Assembly: GCF_030540825.1 (NCBI RefSeq)
Contig: NZ_JAUOEO010000001.1
Coordinates: 2,577,001-2,641,000 of the forward strand
DNA: 64,000 bases
DNA from: Flavivirga spongiicola
GTDB lineage: Bacteria; Bacteroidota; Bacteroidia; Flavobacteriales; Flavobacteriaceae
Direction of reading: 5' to 3'
In this document: positions 42,965 through 52,295 of the stretch, piece by piece
How positions within the stretch are numbered: position 1 is the first letter of the stretch
How the letters are laid out: each line of letters begins with the position of its first letter
Made by a program: the position numbers and the translations under genes
The notes under the pieces: model-generated
Told to the model about the DNA's origin: nothing
Databases searched by the model: none
Seen by the model: only the letters and a program-made list of their open reading frames with translations

Positions 42965-43100
42965 GCACAACATTGTATATAAAAAATTGCTACTTTTAGC
43001 TTAACCAATGTGAGTTGCTTTGTTTGCTTGCATCTGATTTTCCTCCGGAAAATCCTTGCACACAAAGACTGAGCTTTCCATATAGATAAACGTTGCCATT
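42962..43100. other. Spacer 3 of the cassette-like array
   Basis: It begins TAAGCACAACATTGTATATAAAAAATTGC and ends AACGTTGCCATT. The outer ends TTGTATATAAA and CATATAGATAAACGTT are loosely complementary, so the whole spacer could fold on itself. The inner palindrome GATTTTCCTCCGGAAAATC gives an 8-bp hairpin. Confidence 0.6.
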
Positions 43101-43101
43101 A

Positions 43102-43848
43102 ATGAACTATAAAGAATACTCACCAACAGTTTTATTAGAACAATACATTGATACTTATTGGGTGTCAGGAAGCTCTGATTATGCAACGGAATCTAGAATC
43201 CTTCCAGATGGATATGTTGACCTTATTTTTGATATAGACAAAGACTCATACACTTTTTGGGATAATAGTATTAGGGTTTCAGGGATGATGACAACATATA
43301 GAAATGTTGTTTCTAAAGAAAATTCAGAGACTTTTGGAATTCGTTTTAAAACTGGACAGTTCAACGCTATTTCAAATATTCCACTCTCAGAAATTAAAAA
43401 TAAAACAATAAATGCTTCCGATATAATCCCAAAGTGTGACAATTTTATATACGAAGAACTAATTAGTAAAAAAAACCATCGTGATAAACTACAATTTATC
43501 GAGGAGTTTTTAATGAAACTAATCAATTGTTCAAATTCAAATAAAAATAGTTTAGTACTTTCAGTTTGTTCTTCTATTAGTTCTAATTTTCAATCGATAG
43601 ACTTGGTTAAAATAGCTCAAAATCATTTTATAAGTTTAAGGCAATTAGAGAGACGTTTTAAAGCAACTGTAGGGGTTACTATGAAAGAATACCATTCAAT
43701 AGTTCGATTTAGCAAAACGGTTGAAAGTATTTCTAATAACCCAACTAAAAGTTTATTAAATACGGCTTTTGATAATGGTTATTTTGACCATTCACACCTT
43801 ACAAAAGAGATTAATCGAATGGCAGGAATAAATCCTTCGGAGTTTTAA
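43102..43848 (+). CDS. AraC-family transcriptional regulator
   Basis: 248 aa from the ATG at 43102 (a TTG at 43093 lies inside the unit boundary and is less likely). The N-terminal half resembles the DUF6597 sensing region (EYSPTVLLEQYIDTYWVSGSS, RILPDGYVDLIF). The C-terminal AraC double helix-turn-helix contains AQNHFISLRQLERRFKATVGVTMKEYHSIVRF and ends HLTKEINRMAGINPSEF. It heads a three-gene unit with a VOC protein and a methyltransferase. Confidence 0.88.
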   Translation: MNYKEYSPTVLLEQYIDTYWVSGSSDYATESRILPDGYVDLIFDIDKDSYTFWDNSIRVSGMMTTYRNVVSKENSETFGIRFKTGQFNAISNIPLSEIKNKTINASDIIPKCDNFIYEELISKKNHRDKLQFIEEFLMKLINCSNSNKNSLVLSVCSSISSNFQSIDLVKIAQNHFISLRQLERRFKATVGVTMKEYHSIVRFSKTVESISNNPTKSLLNTAFDNGYFDHSHLTKEINRMAGINPSEF

Positions 43849-43913
43849 TTTTGTCGTTTTTTTACAAGGTATAACTCTTTTCTACCTTGTACTTTTGCCT
43901 CAAAAAATAGCGG

Positions 43914-44381
43914 ATGAGAAAATATATGCTAATATTAACCTTAGCTAGTTTTTATTTTAATTCTTATTCTCAAGCAAAAGAAAATACTATGATGAAATTA
44001 GAATCACTCACACCAAATATAATGGTGAAAAACGTAAATGCCACTTTAGATTATTACACTAAGAGGTTAGGTTTTAAATTAGTTGATACCAATCCAGAAT
44101 CTGGTCAATACGAATGGGGCTACGTGATGTTCGACAATGTTGGATTGATGTTTCAAGAAGAAAAATCATTAAAAGATGAATATAAAGAACTAGAACCACA
44201 GAATGTTGGAGGTGCTTTAACATTTTACATTCGAATTGAAAACATAAATGATCTTTATAAAAAGATAGTAGATGGGGTTAAAATAATAAAGCCTATGAAT
44301 AAAACCTTTTACGGTACCAATGAGTTTGCCATAATGGATTTAAACGGATTTATCTTAACTTTTTCTGAAACACCAAAATAG
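43914..44381 (+). CDS. Exported VOC/glyoxalase-fold protein
   Basis: 155 aa. A signal-peptide-like start (residues 1-19, ending SYSQ) precedes a vicinal oxygen chelate fold: TPNIMVKNVNATLDYYTKRLGFKLVDTNP, GYVMFDNVGLMFQ, FYIRIENINDLYKKI and FAIMDLNGFILTFSE. If the Met at residue 26 or 27 (TMMKLE) were used instead, the protein would be cytoplasmic. Substrate unknown; it lies between an AraC regulator and a methyltransferase. Confidence 0.82.
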   Translation: MRKYMLILTLASFYFNSYSQAKENTMMKLESLTPNIMVKNVNATLDYYTKRLGFKLVDTNPESGQYEWGYVMFDNVGLMFQEEKSLKDEYKELEPQNVGGALTFYIRIENINDLYKKIVDGVKIIKPMNKTFYGTNEFAIMDLNGFILTFSETPK

Positions 44382-44388
44382 ATTGTAA

Positions 44389-45042
44389 ATGGATTTTGAA
44401 AAGATAGCAAAACAATTAGCACATCCTTCAGGAGCGTTTGGAATTGAGGTGGCATTAGGAATGAATAAAATGAACAAGTTTATTAGCAAAACAACTTATG
44501 AATTATTACAAGTAAGTAACGCTGATAGAGTATTAGAAATTGGACCAGGTAACGGTAAGTTTATAAAAGATATTCTTAATTCTGGAAATAATATTTATTA
44601 CACAGGCATAGATATTTCTGAGACAATGATCGCTGAAGCTAAGAAAATTAATGACAATCTCATTAAGGCTGGATATGTAGATCTAATTCTTACAGATGTA
44701 GAAAAAATGCCATTTTTGGAAGAGGCATTTAACAAAATATGTACAGCTAATACTATTTATTTTTGGCAAAACCCGTCTGCGGTATTAAAAGAAGTTTATA
44801 GAACATTAACTAAGGACGGGCTGTTTGTTATTTCTTTTAGACCTTATATCAAGGGACAATCACTTGACTTCTCCGAGTATGGATTTACAGAATATAAATC
44901 CGAAGACGTTGAGGCTATAATACACCAAACCGAATTCAAGATAATCGAAAAAAGAGAACAAATTGAGTCTCCAATTGAGTTTAATGGACAAATCCATAAT
45001 TTGACATCTCAATATTATCTACTGCAAAAAAACTACTGCTAA
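44389..45042 (+). CDS. Class I SAM-dependent methyltransferase
   Basis: 217 aa with motif I VLEIGPGNGKFI near residue 47, the acidic post-I GIDISETMIAEAK, LTDVEKMPF and CTANTIYFWQNPSAVLKEVYRTL. This is the methyltransf_11 fold that acts on small molecules. It starts 7 bp after the VOC gene. Substrate not predictable. Confidence 0.88.
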   Translation: MDFEKIAKQLAHPSGAFGIEVALGMNKMNKFISKTTYELLQVSNADRVLEIGPGNGKFIKDILNSGNNIYYTGIDISETMIAEAKKINDNLIKAGYVDLILTDVEKMPFLEEAFNKICTANTIYFWQNPSAVLKEVYRTLTKDGLFVISFRPYIKGQSLDFSEYGFTEYKSEDVEAIIHQTEFKIIEKREQIESPIEFNGQIHNLTSQYYLLQKNYC

Positions 45043-45043
45043 C

Positions 45044-45379
45044 AATGGTAATTGTTGCATAAGGTTTTCAAAAGCTTCTTTTTATAGAGCTTTTGTTTTT
45101 AATTTAAGTATTGTTCTTTCAAAATTCAAACAGTTCAAACGGTTTTATTTTAGATGTAAATAGCCCTTTTAAGGCGAAGCTTTTCCAAATGAGCGTTCAG
45201 TTCTTCCTATGGAACCTTAAGCTTCAAACTGTCCATCGAGGCAATGATTTTGATCGATGCTGAATATATCGCTTGAGTATGACCTGAAAATCCTCACGGA
45301 TTTTCTATTCGGTTTATATTTGATAAATTAGTTAAGTTATTTAACGCAACTAATTTATCAAATATAAACGTTGTCAAAC
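45044..45379. other. Long spacer 4 of the cassette-like array
   Basis: This 335-bp stretch has no gene. It begins AATGGTAATTGTTGCATAAG and ends AACGTTGTCAAAC. An 11-bp hairpin CAAAAGCTTC-tttttatagAGCTTTTG sits near 45070. From 45288 it holds the conserved interior GAAAATCCTCACGGATTTTC shared with spacer 1. The last part pairs with itself: TTGATAAATTAGTT and AACTAATTTATCAA. Confidence 0.55.
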
Positions 45380-45400
45380 ATTTGAAAAACTTACTCTGAT

Positions 45401-45958
45401 TTGAAAAAACTACACATAATAATATTTTGTTCAATTTTAATTTCTTGTGGAATTAAAAACAATAAATCTGAATTTGACAAAATAATTATTGACAATGAAT
45501 TAAATAGCAACTTATTTAATTCAACGGAATTTATGCTCAATCCTCTGACTTTAAAAACGGAATCTGGATATGATAATGTTCCTGACTCAACTCAATATAT
45601 CGTGAAATCCAATGCGATTGTAAATAAAGACAGTTTAAGATTAATGAGGTTTGCGGAATTGAAACGAATTGGCTCAGACACACTTGAATTGAATATATTT
45701 GAGACCAATCCAGCATATAGTCAAAGTTTGATCATAAAAATAATCGATAACCGATTCAAAACAGAATTTAATTATTGGATGTCTGGCCCACCAATTGAAC
45801 CGAAAATCAAAAGACTTAAACAAGAATTAACTGTTAAATCGATTCCTAAACAAAAAGGAGAAATGATTTTTGGAAAATTCTACTTTAAAGGGATTTGCGA
45901 ATCGGATTGTAGTGGGGAAATTGAAATAGAAGGCGATTTTAAAGCAGAATTGGAATAA
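45401..45958 (+). CDS. Hypothetical lipoprotein with TTG start
   Basis: 185 aa starting at a TTG that gives a good lipoprotein signal (KKLHIIIFCSILISCG, Cys16). The remainder is beta-rich with a Cys pair in FKGICESDCSGEIEIEGDF near the C-terminus. No domain is recognised. It lies 22 bp after the boundary tag. The flanking tags of this unit do not match as well as in the earlier units, so an endpoint may have been exchanged. Confidence 0.65.
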   Translation: MKKLHIIIFCSILISCGIKNNKSEFDKIIIDNELNSNLFNSTEFMLNPLTLKTESGYDNVPDSTQYIVKSNAIVNKDSLRLMRFAELKRIGSDTLELNIFETNPAYSQSLIIKIIDNRFKTEFNYWMSGPPIEPKIKRLKQELTVKSIPKQKGEMIFGKFYFKGICESDCSGEIEIEGDFKAELE

Positions 45959-45970
45959 AAAACGAACACA

Positions 45971-46130
45971 TAACAAACCGTATAAAATTAATTGCTGGTG
46001 CAAGCCTACTTACGAAAATCGTCGCGAATTTTCTATTCGGTTTGTATTTATTAATTTAGGTGCTTGACTACGTAACTAATCTTTAACTTGTGTAAGCTAC
46101 GTGACTTAACAAACATTGAAAAAAACCTAG
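45971..46130. other. Spacer 5 of the cassette-like array
   Basis: It begins TAACAAACCGTATAAAATTAATTGC and shares its interior (CAAGCCTACTTACGAAAATC, then ATTTTCTATTCGG) with spacer 1 at high identity. It ends in less conserved sequence before an AraC gene. Confidence 0.6.
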
Positions 46131-46970
46131 ATGTCAATAGAAAACATACCGGAAATCTACATTAAGGACAAAAAAGAAAGCCCTGATGTATTCGTTTATG
46201 ATTTTAAAATGACTAATGATGTTGTTAAAAGTAAGGTTAATTTAGGCATGAATATGTTTAGCTTTTTACAAGTTGGAAAAAAGCAAGTACACTTCGCGGG
46301 AACATCAGTTGCAGTAAATAAAGACCAATCCTTACTTCTAAAAAAAGGAAATTGGCTTTGGACAGAATTATTAGATACTGATGCTATTTATTATTGTAAG
46401 CTTTTGTTTTTTTCTGAGAAAAAACTCAAAGAGTTTTTAGAAAAAAACTCTAAAAACAAACAAATAGTAAAAGATGAAATACCATATTTTGTCATTAGAA
46501 ATGATGCGTATATCATTTCATATTTAAATTCATTATCAACGATTAGTGAAGCACCAACGGTTTTTATGGAGAATTTACTTTCTATAAAATTTGAAGAATT
46601 GATGCTTTATCTTCTACAGAAATATGGAAAAAAATTTGAGTTATATCTACATTCTTTAGTAATTAAAGACACTTCTCCATTTAAAAAAATTGTTGAAAAC
46701 AAAATGCATTCTAACCTAAAATTAGAGGAAATCGCGTTTTTATGCAATATGAGTTTATCTACTTTTAAACGCCGTTTTGTTAGCGAATACAAAATGTCGC
46801 CAGGAAAATGGCTTCAGGACAAACGTCTTCAAAAGGCAAAAGAAACATTAGAACAAGGGATTTTAAAACCATCAGACATCTATTTAGATTTTGGCTATAA
46901 CAACCTTTCAAACTTCAGTATAGCATTTAAAAACAAATTCGGTTTTAACCCAAAGGAAACCTCTAATTAA
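46131..46970 (+). CDS. AraC-family transcriptional regulator
   Basis: 279 aa. The N-terminal half is a cupin-like sensing region without clear metal ligands. The C-terminal helix-turn-helix domain includes NLKLEEIAFLCNMSLSTFKRRFVSEYKMSPGKWLQ and the second helix pair ILKPSDIYLDFGYNNLSNFSIAFKNKFGFNPKE. It is followed by a DUF336 (GlcG/HbpS-like) gene in the same direction, 119 bp downstream. Confidence 0.9.
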   Translation: MSIENIPEIYIKDKKESPDVFVYDFKMTNDVVKSKVNLGMNMFSFLQVGKKQVHFAGTSVAVNKDQSLLLKKGNWLWTELLDTDAIYYCKLLFFSEKKLKEFLEKNSKNKQIVKDEIPYFVIRNDAYIISYLNSLSTISEAPTVFMENLLSIKFEELMLYLLQKYGKKFELYLHSLVIKDTSPFKKIVENKMHSNLKLEEIAFLCNMSLSTFKRRFVSEYKMSPGKWLQDKRLQKAKETLEQGILKPSDIYLDFGYNNLSNFSIAFKNKFGFNPKETSN

Positions 46971-47089
46971 GAATAACCTTTTCAAAATTGACCTTTTTTC
47001 ATAAGTTGTTGAACTGTTTTAGTAACTTGATAAGATGATTCTCGTAGTACATTTGCATCAAATTAATAACAATACTAAAACAGAAAATT

Positions 47090-47488
47090 ATGAATATTTC
47101 ATTATCACAAGCTGAAAAAATTATTTCAGCTGCAAAAGAAAAATCTAGATCTATAGACACAAAAATGAACATCGCCATTGTAGATGCAGGAGCAAATTTA
47201 GTAGCTTTTAGTCGTATGGATGGTGCTTGGTTAGGTTCACTTGACATCTCTATTAAAAAAGCGAAAACAGCTCGTTATTTTGATATGAATACTGGAATAA
47301 TAGGGGAATTATCTCAGCCAGGAGGTGCTCTATACAATATCGAGCATTCAAATAATGGACTTATTACTTTTCCAGGTGGTGTACCAATTAAAAATGCATC
47401 AGGCGAAATCATTGGAGCTATTGGAGTAAGTGGAAGTTCAGTTGAAAATGACCACGCTGTTGCAGAAGCAGGAGCATCAGCAATCTAA
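47090..47488 (+). CDS. GlcG/HbpS-family (DUF336) protein
   Basis: 132 aa covering the full DUF336 fold: [51 protein letters not shown] as two neighbouring strands and helix, [22 protein letters not shown] and [12 protein letters not shown] at the end. Members bind haem or act as small accessory proteins; no enzyme activity can be read here. Probably controlled by the AraC regulator upstream. Confidence 0.85.
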   Translation: MNISLSQAEKIISAAKEKSRSIDTKMNIAIVDAGANLVAFSRMDGAWLGSLDISIKKAKTARYFDMNTGIIGELSQPGGALYNIEHSNNGLITFPGGVPIKNASGEIIGAIGVSGSSVENDHAVAEAGASAI

Positions 47489-47501
47489 TAACATACAAAT
47501 T

Positions 47502-47673
47502 AAAGTAAAGAGGCTGTCTAAAAAGTAATACATTTTGTCATTCAGAGCATAGCGAAGAATCTTATATTTTTTGAATCAACACATTACAGCTTCGCTACCA
47601 CCTTCGAAGCAAAATACATTTTGTTTCTCGGTAATGTACATAATGGCATTTTTTAGACAGCTTCTTTACTTTT
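47502..47673. repeat. 172-bp inverted-repeat element, MITE-like, second copy
   Basis: The left arm AAAGTAAAGAGGCTGTCTAAAA and the right arm TTTTAGACAGCTTCTTTACTTT pair with one mismatch. The interior contains CATTCAGAGCATAGCGAAGAATCT and a TAATACATTTTG / CAAAATACATTTTG motif. The element separates the DUF336 and aquaporin genes and resembles 18435-18579. A fragment beginning GGCTGT lies at 62226. Confidence 0.8.
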
Positions 47674-47682
47674 AAGAATAAT

Positions 47683-48324
47683 ATGAAAAAATATATTGCT
47701 GAATTTATTGGCACGTTTGCTTTAGTTTTTTGTGGTACAGGAGCAATAATAGTAAACCAACAAACCAGTGGGGATTTAGGTTTAATAGGAATTGCTTTAG
47801 CTTTTGGAATAATAATTAGCGCTATGATTTATATTTTCGGAAATATTTCTGGCACACACATAAACCCATCCATTACTATAGCTTTAGCAATAGGAAAGCT
47901 AACGACAAAAAAGGATGCGGCATTTTATATTTCTGCTCAAATTCTCGGAGCTATTTTAGCAAGTGGGTTGCTTAAATTTATGTTTCCTCAAAATTTAACA
48001 TTAGGATCTACAATTCCATCTGGCGAATTATTACAATCCTTCATTTTAGAATTTATATTGACATTCTTTTTAATGCTCACCATTTTAGGAGTGACAGCTA
48101 AAAAAGAATTTTCTAATATGGCAGGGTTTATAATAGGATTGGTAGTTACTGGAATCATCCTATTTGCAGGTCCAATTTCTGGTGGTTCATTTAATCCAGC
48201 GAGAAGTTTTGCACCAGCAATTGTATCTGGAAACATTACAGCACTTTGGATTTATATTACTGCGCCAACATTAGGTGCCATAGTAGCAGTATTAGTTTGG
48301 AAAGTATTTAATAAAACAGAATGA
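47683..48324 (+). CDS. MIP-family aquaporin/glycerol facilitator
   Basis: 213 aa with six helices and the two half-helix motifs: THINPSITIA (NPS in place of the usual NPA) near residue 62 and GGSFNPARSFAPA near residue 170. The Ser variant in the first box occurs in some bacterial channels. The pore selectivity cannot be set by eye. It begins 9 bp after the inverted-repeat element. Confidence 0.92.
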   Translation: MKKYIAEFIGTFALVFCGTGAIIVNQQTSGDLGLIGIALAFGIIISAMIYIFGNISGTHINPSITIALAIGKLTTKKDAAFYISAQILGAILASGLLKFMFPQNLTLGSTIPSGELLQSFILEFILTFFLMLTILGVTAKKEFSNMAGFIIGLVVTGIILFAGPISGGSFNPARSFAPAIVSGNITALWIYITAPTLGAIVAVLVWKVFNKTE

Positions 48325-48329
48325 ATAAA

Positions 48330-48386
48330 GCCAGCAGGTAACAACGTATCCTAAAAATGCATTAAATTGCACTTTATACCTAGCTA
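48330..48386. other. Short spacer 6 of the cassette-like array
   Basis: GCCAGCAGGTAACAACGTATCCTAAAAATGC matches the conserved left-end pattern (split: GCCAGCAGGTAAC, then AACGTATCC, then TAAAAATGC). The right end TTTATACCTAGC is weak. It lies between the aquaporin and PhzF genes. Confidence 0.45.
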
Positions 48387-48392
48387 ATAAAA

Positions 48393-49181
48393 ATGAAATT
48401 AGACCTTTATCAAATAGATGCATTTACTGATAAGGTTTTTGGTGGAAATCCAGCTTGCATTGTTCCTCTAGATGAATGGCTGTCAGACGAGTTACTTTTA
48501 AAAATAACTAAGGAAAATGCAGTAGCAGAAACTGCATTTTATGTTGACAAAGGAGACAAAATACATTTACGGTGGTTTACTCCAGAAATTGAAATGGATT
48601 TATGTGGACACGCTACTCTTGCAACGGCACATTGTTTGAATTCAATTTTAAATTACGATAAAGACAAAATAATCTTTGAAACGTTGAGTGGAGATTTAAC
48701 AGTTTTTATAGAAAACGATTTTTATTCTTTGGATTTTCCATCAAGAATACCTCTGGTTTCGGAATTACCAGAAACAATAGAAAATTCATTAAATATAAAG
48801 CCTAAGGAAGTTTATAAGTCAAGAGATTATATGTTAATTTACGACTCTGAAGAAGAGATAAAAAACATCAAAATTAATAGGCAAATATTTGACCAAATAA
48901 ACCTTGACCCGGGAGGCGTTATTGTGACATCTAAAGGCAATAATTGTGATTTTGTTTCAAGATTTTTCACACCACAGTCCTCCATCTTAGAGGATCCGGT
49001 AACAGGTTCAGCACATTGTTCTCTAATCCCATTTTGGTCAAACAGACTTAACAAAAAGGAGCTTTCCGCTATGCAAATTTCCGAAAGAGTTGGAAAATTA
49101 AAATGTCGAGATAAAAACGATAGAGTCATAATAAGCGGTCAAGCAAAAACGTATTCAATAGGTTCTTTATGGATTGACTAA
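48393..49181 (+). CDS. PhzF-family isomerase/epimerase-like protein
   Basis: 262 aa with the PhzF signatures QIDAFTDKVFGGNPACIVPL at the start, the catalytic-Glu region NAVAETAFYV, LRWFTPEIEMDLCGHATLA and, in the second half, EDPVTGSAHCSLIPFW. The fold is a diaminopimelate-epimerase-like double barrel. Its substrate is unknown; no phenazine genes are nearby. Confidence 0.93.
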   Translation: MKLDLYQIDAFTDKVFGGNPACIVPLDEWLSDELLLKITKENAVAETAFYVDKGDKIHLRWFTPEIEMDLCGHATLATAHCLNSILNYDKDKIIFETLSGDLTVFIENDFYSLDFPSRIPLVSELPETIENSLNIKPKEVYKSRDYMLIYDSEEEIKNIKINRQIFDQINLDPGGVIVTSKGNNCDFVSRFFTPQSSILEDPVTGSAHCSLIPFWSNRLNKKELSAMQISERVGKLKCRDKNDRVIISGQAKTYSIGSLWID

Positions 49182-49188
49182 AAACTGT

Positions 49189-49320
49189 AGCAAACAGCAA
49201 GTGCAATCCACCGTATCTGATTTCCCTTTCGGAAGACACTTACTTCTAAGCAAAAGGTTTGTATTTATTCCTTATCTTAGTGATAAAGGAGCAAGCCATA
49301 CACAAAACGTTGTACTTCAC
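49189..49320. other. Spacer 7 of the cassette-like array
   Basis: It begins GTAGCAAACAGC and contains CACCGTATCTGATTTCC, a diverged left end. It ends with ACACAAAACGTTGTACTTCAC. The interior has the small hairpin TCCTTATC-ttag-TGATAAAGGA. GTACAA recurs right after the following gene at 49811. Confidence 0.5.
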
Positions 49321-49353
49321 TCAGAAAACAACTAACTATAAAGTGGACACCTT

Positions 49354-49794
49354 ATGAAAAATATAGAAGAACCTATTATTGTAGAACAAACTTTTAACGC
49401 TTCTTTAGAAAATGTCTGGGATGCGATAACCGTACTTGATAAAATGATAAAATGGTTTTTTCCTAACATTTCATCTTTTGAACCCGTAGTTGGATTTGAA
49501 ACAGGATTTGTCATTCAGGTTGAAGATAGAATCTTTCCCCACTTATGGAAGTTGACGGAAGTAATTCCTATGAAGAAAATAGCTTACGAATGGAAATTTG
49601 AGGGTTACCCTGGCAGTGCAATTTCGCTTTTTGAACTAATGGAGGAGCATTACCAGACAAAATTAAAGTTGACCTTCACCGTCGTTGAAAATTTCCCTGA
49701 CAATATCCCTGAATTCAAAAGAGAAAGTGGTGTTGCAGGCTGGAATTATTTTATTAAAGAAAGCTTAAAAGAATATTTGGAAAAGAAAATATGA
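49354..49794 (+). CDS. SRPBCC/AHSA1-type lipid-binding-fold protein
   Basis: 146 aa with the AHSA1/START-like pattern: VEQTFNASLENVWDAITVLDKMIKWFFP, VGFETGFVIQVEDRIFPHLWKLTEVIPMKKIAYEWKFEG as successive strands, and a C-terminal helix WNYFIKESLKEYLE. Such proteins bind small hydrophobic ligands; the ligand is unknown. Confidence 0.87.
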   Translation: MKNIEEPIIVEQTFNASLENVWDAITVLDKMIKWFFPNISSFEPVVGFETGFVIQVEDRIFPHLWKLTEVIPMKKIAYEWKFEGYPGSAISLFELMEEHYQTKLKLTFTVVENFPDNIPEFKRESGVAGWNYFIKESLKEYLEKKI

Positions 49795-49871
49795 AATAAA
49801 GCATGAAAGTGTACAAGGGCACCTTGTACGCAAACAAAGCAAAATAACGAACTGTTGTATAACGGTTGTAA

Positions 49872-50258
49872 ATGAATATAATGACAAAAAAAGAAATTGC
49901 TAATAAATACATAAATTACCTTGAAAAAGGAGACATTGAAAATGTAATTAAGCTGTTTAATCAAAAAGGAATTGTTGACTCTCCTCTTTATGGAATTAAA
50001 AAAGCAAATGAGTTTTATCACGAATTGAGTAGTGACACAGCAAATTCCAAACTTCACCTATTAGGAATTTTTGAAGAAAATGACTCAAATAGTTTAGCTT
50101 TATATTTTACATATAAATGGACTTTAAAGAATAATGAAAAAGTAGAATTTGATGTTGTTGATATTATAGAGTTTGACTTACATAATAAAATCAGCAAGCT
50201 AAAGATTATATACGACACAGTTATTGCCCGAAAATTAGTTGGACAATTAGGAAGTTAA
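49872..50258 (+). CDS. SnoaL/NTF2-like fold protein
   Basis: 128 aa with KEIANKYINYLEKGDIENVIKLFNQKGIVDSPLYG, then FYHELSSDT, YFTYKWTLKNNEKVEFDVVDIIEFD and NKISKLKIIYDT, an NTF2-like small cone fold. It may be a ketosteroid-isomerase-like enzyme or a binding protein. The boundary tag before it is ACGGTTGTAAATG, which includes its ATG. Confidence 0.75.
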   Translation: MNIMTKKEIANKYINYLEKGDIENVIKLFNQKGIVDSPLYGIKKANEFYHELSSDTANSKLHLLGIFEENDSNSLALYFTYKWTLKNNEKVEFDVVDIIEFDLHNKISKLKIIYDTVIARKLVGQLGS

Positions 50259-50364
50259 AGTAGACGTATAATACTGTGTCCTGTGAAAAATACTAGTCTG
50301 GTTCTTCAAAGTTAATACTCACTTTTCATATACCAGACAGTTATGGGTAATTAAAACGAACACT

Positions 50365-50877
50365 ATGCAACAAATAAAATGGTTTGAACGAAAATTTGAA
50401 TTTTCCTTCCAGCAAAATATTTTTCCATCAATTATTGAAAGACTTGATGGTACCTTTATACGATTAAAAACAAAAATTGAGCAAATACCATCTGAATTGT
50501 TAGAAGTCAAACTGGATGGAAAATGGTCTATAAAAGAAAATATCGGACATCTAATTGATTTAGAACCATTATGGCAAGGACGACTTGACGATATCTTGGA
50601 AAATAAGGAATATTTAAGAACGGCTGATTTGGAAAACAAAAAAACAGACCTAGCTCTGCATAACAAAACGGACATTAATAATTTGCTGTCACAATTTCAG
50701 AATTTACGAAAAGTAACATTGAATAAACTAGATGAATTGACAGAACAGGATGTGTATAAAACGGCCCTGCACCCCAGACTAAAAAAACCAATGAGAACCA
50801 TGGATTTGTTTTTGTTTGTAGCTGAACACGATGACCATCATTTAGCAAGAATGACAGAAATAAAAAGGACTACCTAA
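50365..50877 (+). CDS. DinB-family protein
   Basis: 170 aa four-helix bundle with the metal-ligand histidines expected of DinB/YfiT-type proteins: NIGHLIDLEPLW near residue 54 and FVAEHDDHHLARM near residue 153. Members bind divalent metals and some act as thiol transferases. It precedes an ECF sigma factor gene by 50 bp. Confidence 0.87.
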   Translation: MQQIKWFERKFEFSFQQNIFPSIIERLDGTFIRLKTKIEQIPSELLEVKLDGKWSIKENIGHLIDLEPLWQGRLDDILENKEYLRTADLENKKTDLALHNKTDINNLLSQFQNLRKVTLNKLDELTEQDVYKTALHPRLKKPMRTMDLFLFVAEHDDHHLARMTEIKRTT

Positions 50878-50927
50878 AACAAGATGTAAAATGCACTTTA
50901 TACAAATCATTGTAGCCAATATATAAA

Positions 50928-52208
50928 ATGCCCAGAGATGAAAAGAATATATCGGACAAAATTGACCACTTATTCAGATATGAATACGGTAAACTTGTTT
51001 CTGTATTGACTAAAACTTTCGGGACTTCAAATATTGAACTTGCCGAGGATGTTGTACAGGAAGCGATGCTTGAAGCACTAAATAAATGGACTTATAGCGG
51101 CGTACCTGAAAACCCGGTTGGATGGATTTACAGAGTTGCAAAATTCAAAGCAGTAAATATCCTGAATAAGGAAAAGTACAAAAGGCAATATGCTTCTAAT
51201 GTTGTGCATCACTTGCAATCGGAATGGACTTTAGAACCTGCTTTAGAACATATTTTTACTGACAAAGAAATAGCAGACGATCAATTACGAATGATTTTTA
51301 CATGTTGTCATCCATCTATTTCATCAGATTCGCAAATCGCCTTAACGCTTAAAACACTTTGCGGGTTTAGTATTCCCGAAATTGCAAAAGCATTTTTAAC
51401 TAACGAAGAAAACATCAACAAACGATTAGTAAGAGCAAGAAAAACCATAAAAGATGCAGATATTCCTTTTTTAGTACCTGTTGGAAAGGAACTTGAAGAA
51501 CGGTTATCAAATGTTCTTGAAACCATTTATTTATTGTTCAATGAAGGCTACAATTCAACATCGGGAGATAGTATGATTCGTTTTGAGTTATGTGAAGAAG
51601 CTATTCGACTTGCTGAAATTATTGCATCCAATCCAACTATAAAATCTTCCAATACATATGCCTTATTAGCATTGATGACCTTTAATACATCTCGATTCAA
51701 TTCGAGAATTGACGAATTTGATAATCTATTGGATTTAGAGCATCAGGAAAGAAACAAATGGGATAACGAATTGATAAAAAAAGGACTCTATTATTTAGAG
51801 TTTGCCGCGACACAAGATGAGGTTTCTATTTATCATATACTAGCCACTATTTCTGCGCATCATTGTACGGCATTGACTTATGAATCTACAGACTGGATAG
51901 GCATTTTATCTTTGTATGACATGCTTATTGAAATAGATAAATCGCCAATTATCTTACTCAATCGTGCGGTTGTTCTTTCTAAAACTGGTAGTCCAAAGAA
52001 AGCACTTAAGCAACTCACTAAAATAAAAGATAACCCAGCATTCCGTTCTTATATACCATATTATACAACAAAGGCAGAACTTCATTTTCAAAATAACGCT
52101 CCGAAAATGGCCATTAAAACCTTAAATGAGCTATTAAAATTACCTTTCGATGAAAAATTTAAACCACTTATAAACAATAAATTAAGGAAGTATTCTGAAA
52201 GAAATTAA
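50928..52208 (+). CDS. ECF sigma factor with C-terminal TPR-like extension (ECF42-like)
   Basis: 426 aa, more than twice the length of a normal ECF factor. Region 2 includes EYGKLVSVLTKTFGTSNIELAEDVVQEAMLEALNKW and region 4 LCGFSIPEIAKAFLTNEENINKRLVRARKTIK. The long helical C-terminal extension (about residues 180-426; ETIYLLFNEGYNSTSG is a landmark) is typical of this group, which usually sits next to YCII/DGPF genes, as here. No anti-sigma factor is encoded nearby. Confidence 0.9.
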   Translation: MPRDEKNISDKIDHLFRYEYGKLVSVLTKTFGTSNIELAEDVVQEAMLEALNKWTYSGVPENPVGWIYRVAKFKAVNILNKEKYKRQYASNVVHHLQSEWTLEPALEHIFTDKEIADDQLRMIFTCCHPSISSDSQIALTLKTLCGFSIPEIAKAFLTNEENINKRLVRARKTIKDADIPFLVPVGKELEERLSNVLETIYLLFNEGYNSTSGDSMIRFELCEEAIRLAEIIASNPTIKSSNTYALLALMTFNTSRFNSRIDEFDNLLDLEHQERNKWDNELIKKGLYYLEFAATQDEVSIYHILATISAHHCTALTYESTDWIGILSLYDMLIEIDKSPIILLNRAVVLSKTGSPKKALKQLTKIKDNPAFRSYIPYYTTKAELHFQNNAPKMAIKTLNELLKLPFDEKFKPLINNKLRKYSERN

Positions 52209-52295
52209 TTTTTTTTTGATTTCAATGTCCTTTTTGATGTCTTTCATTTGACTTTAGGTCATAACAATATTATTAATCATTCAAGAAATTAAATT

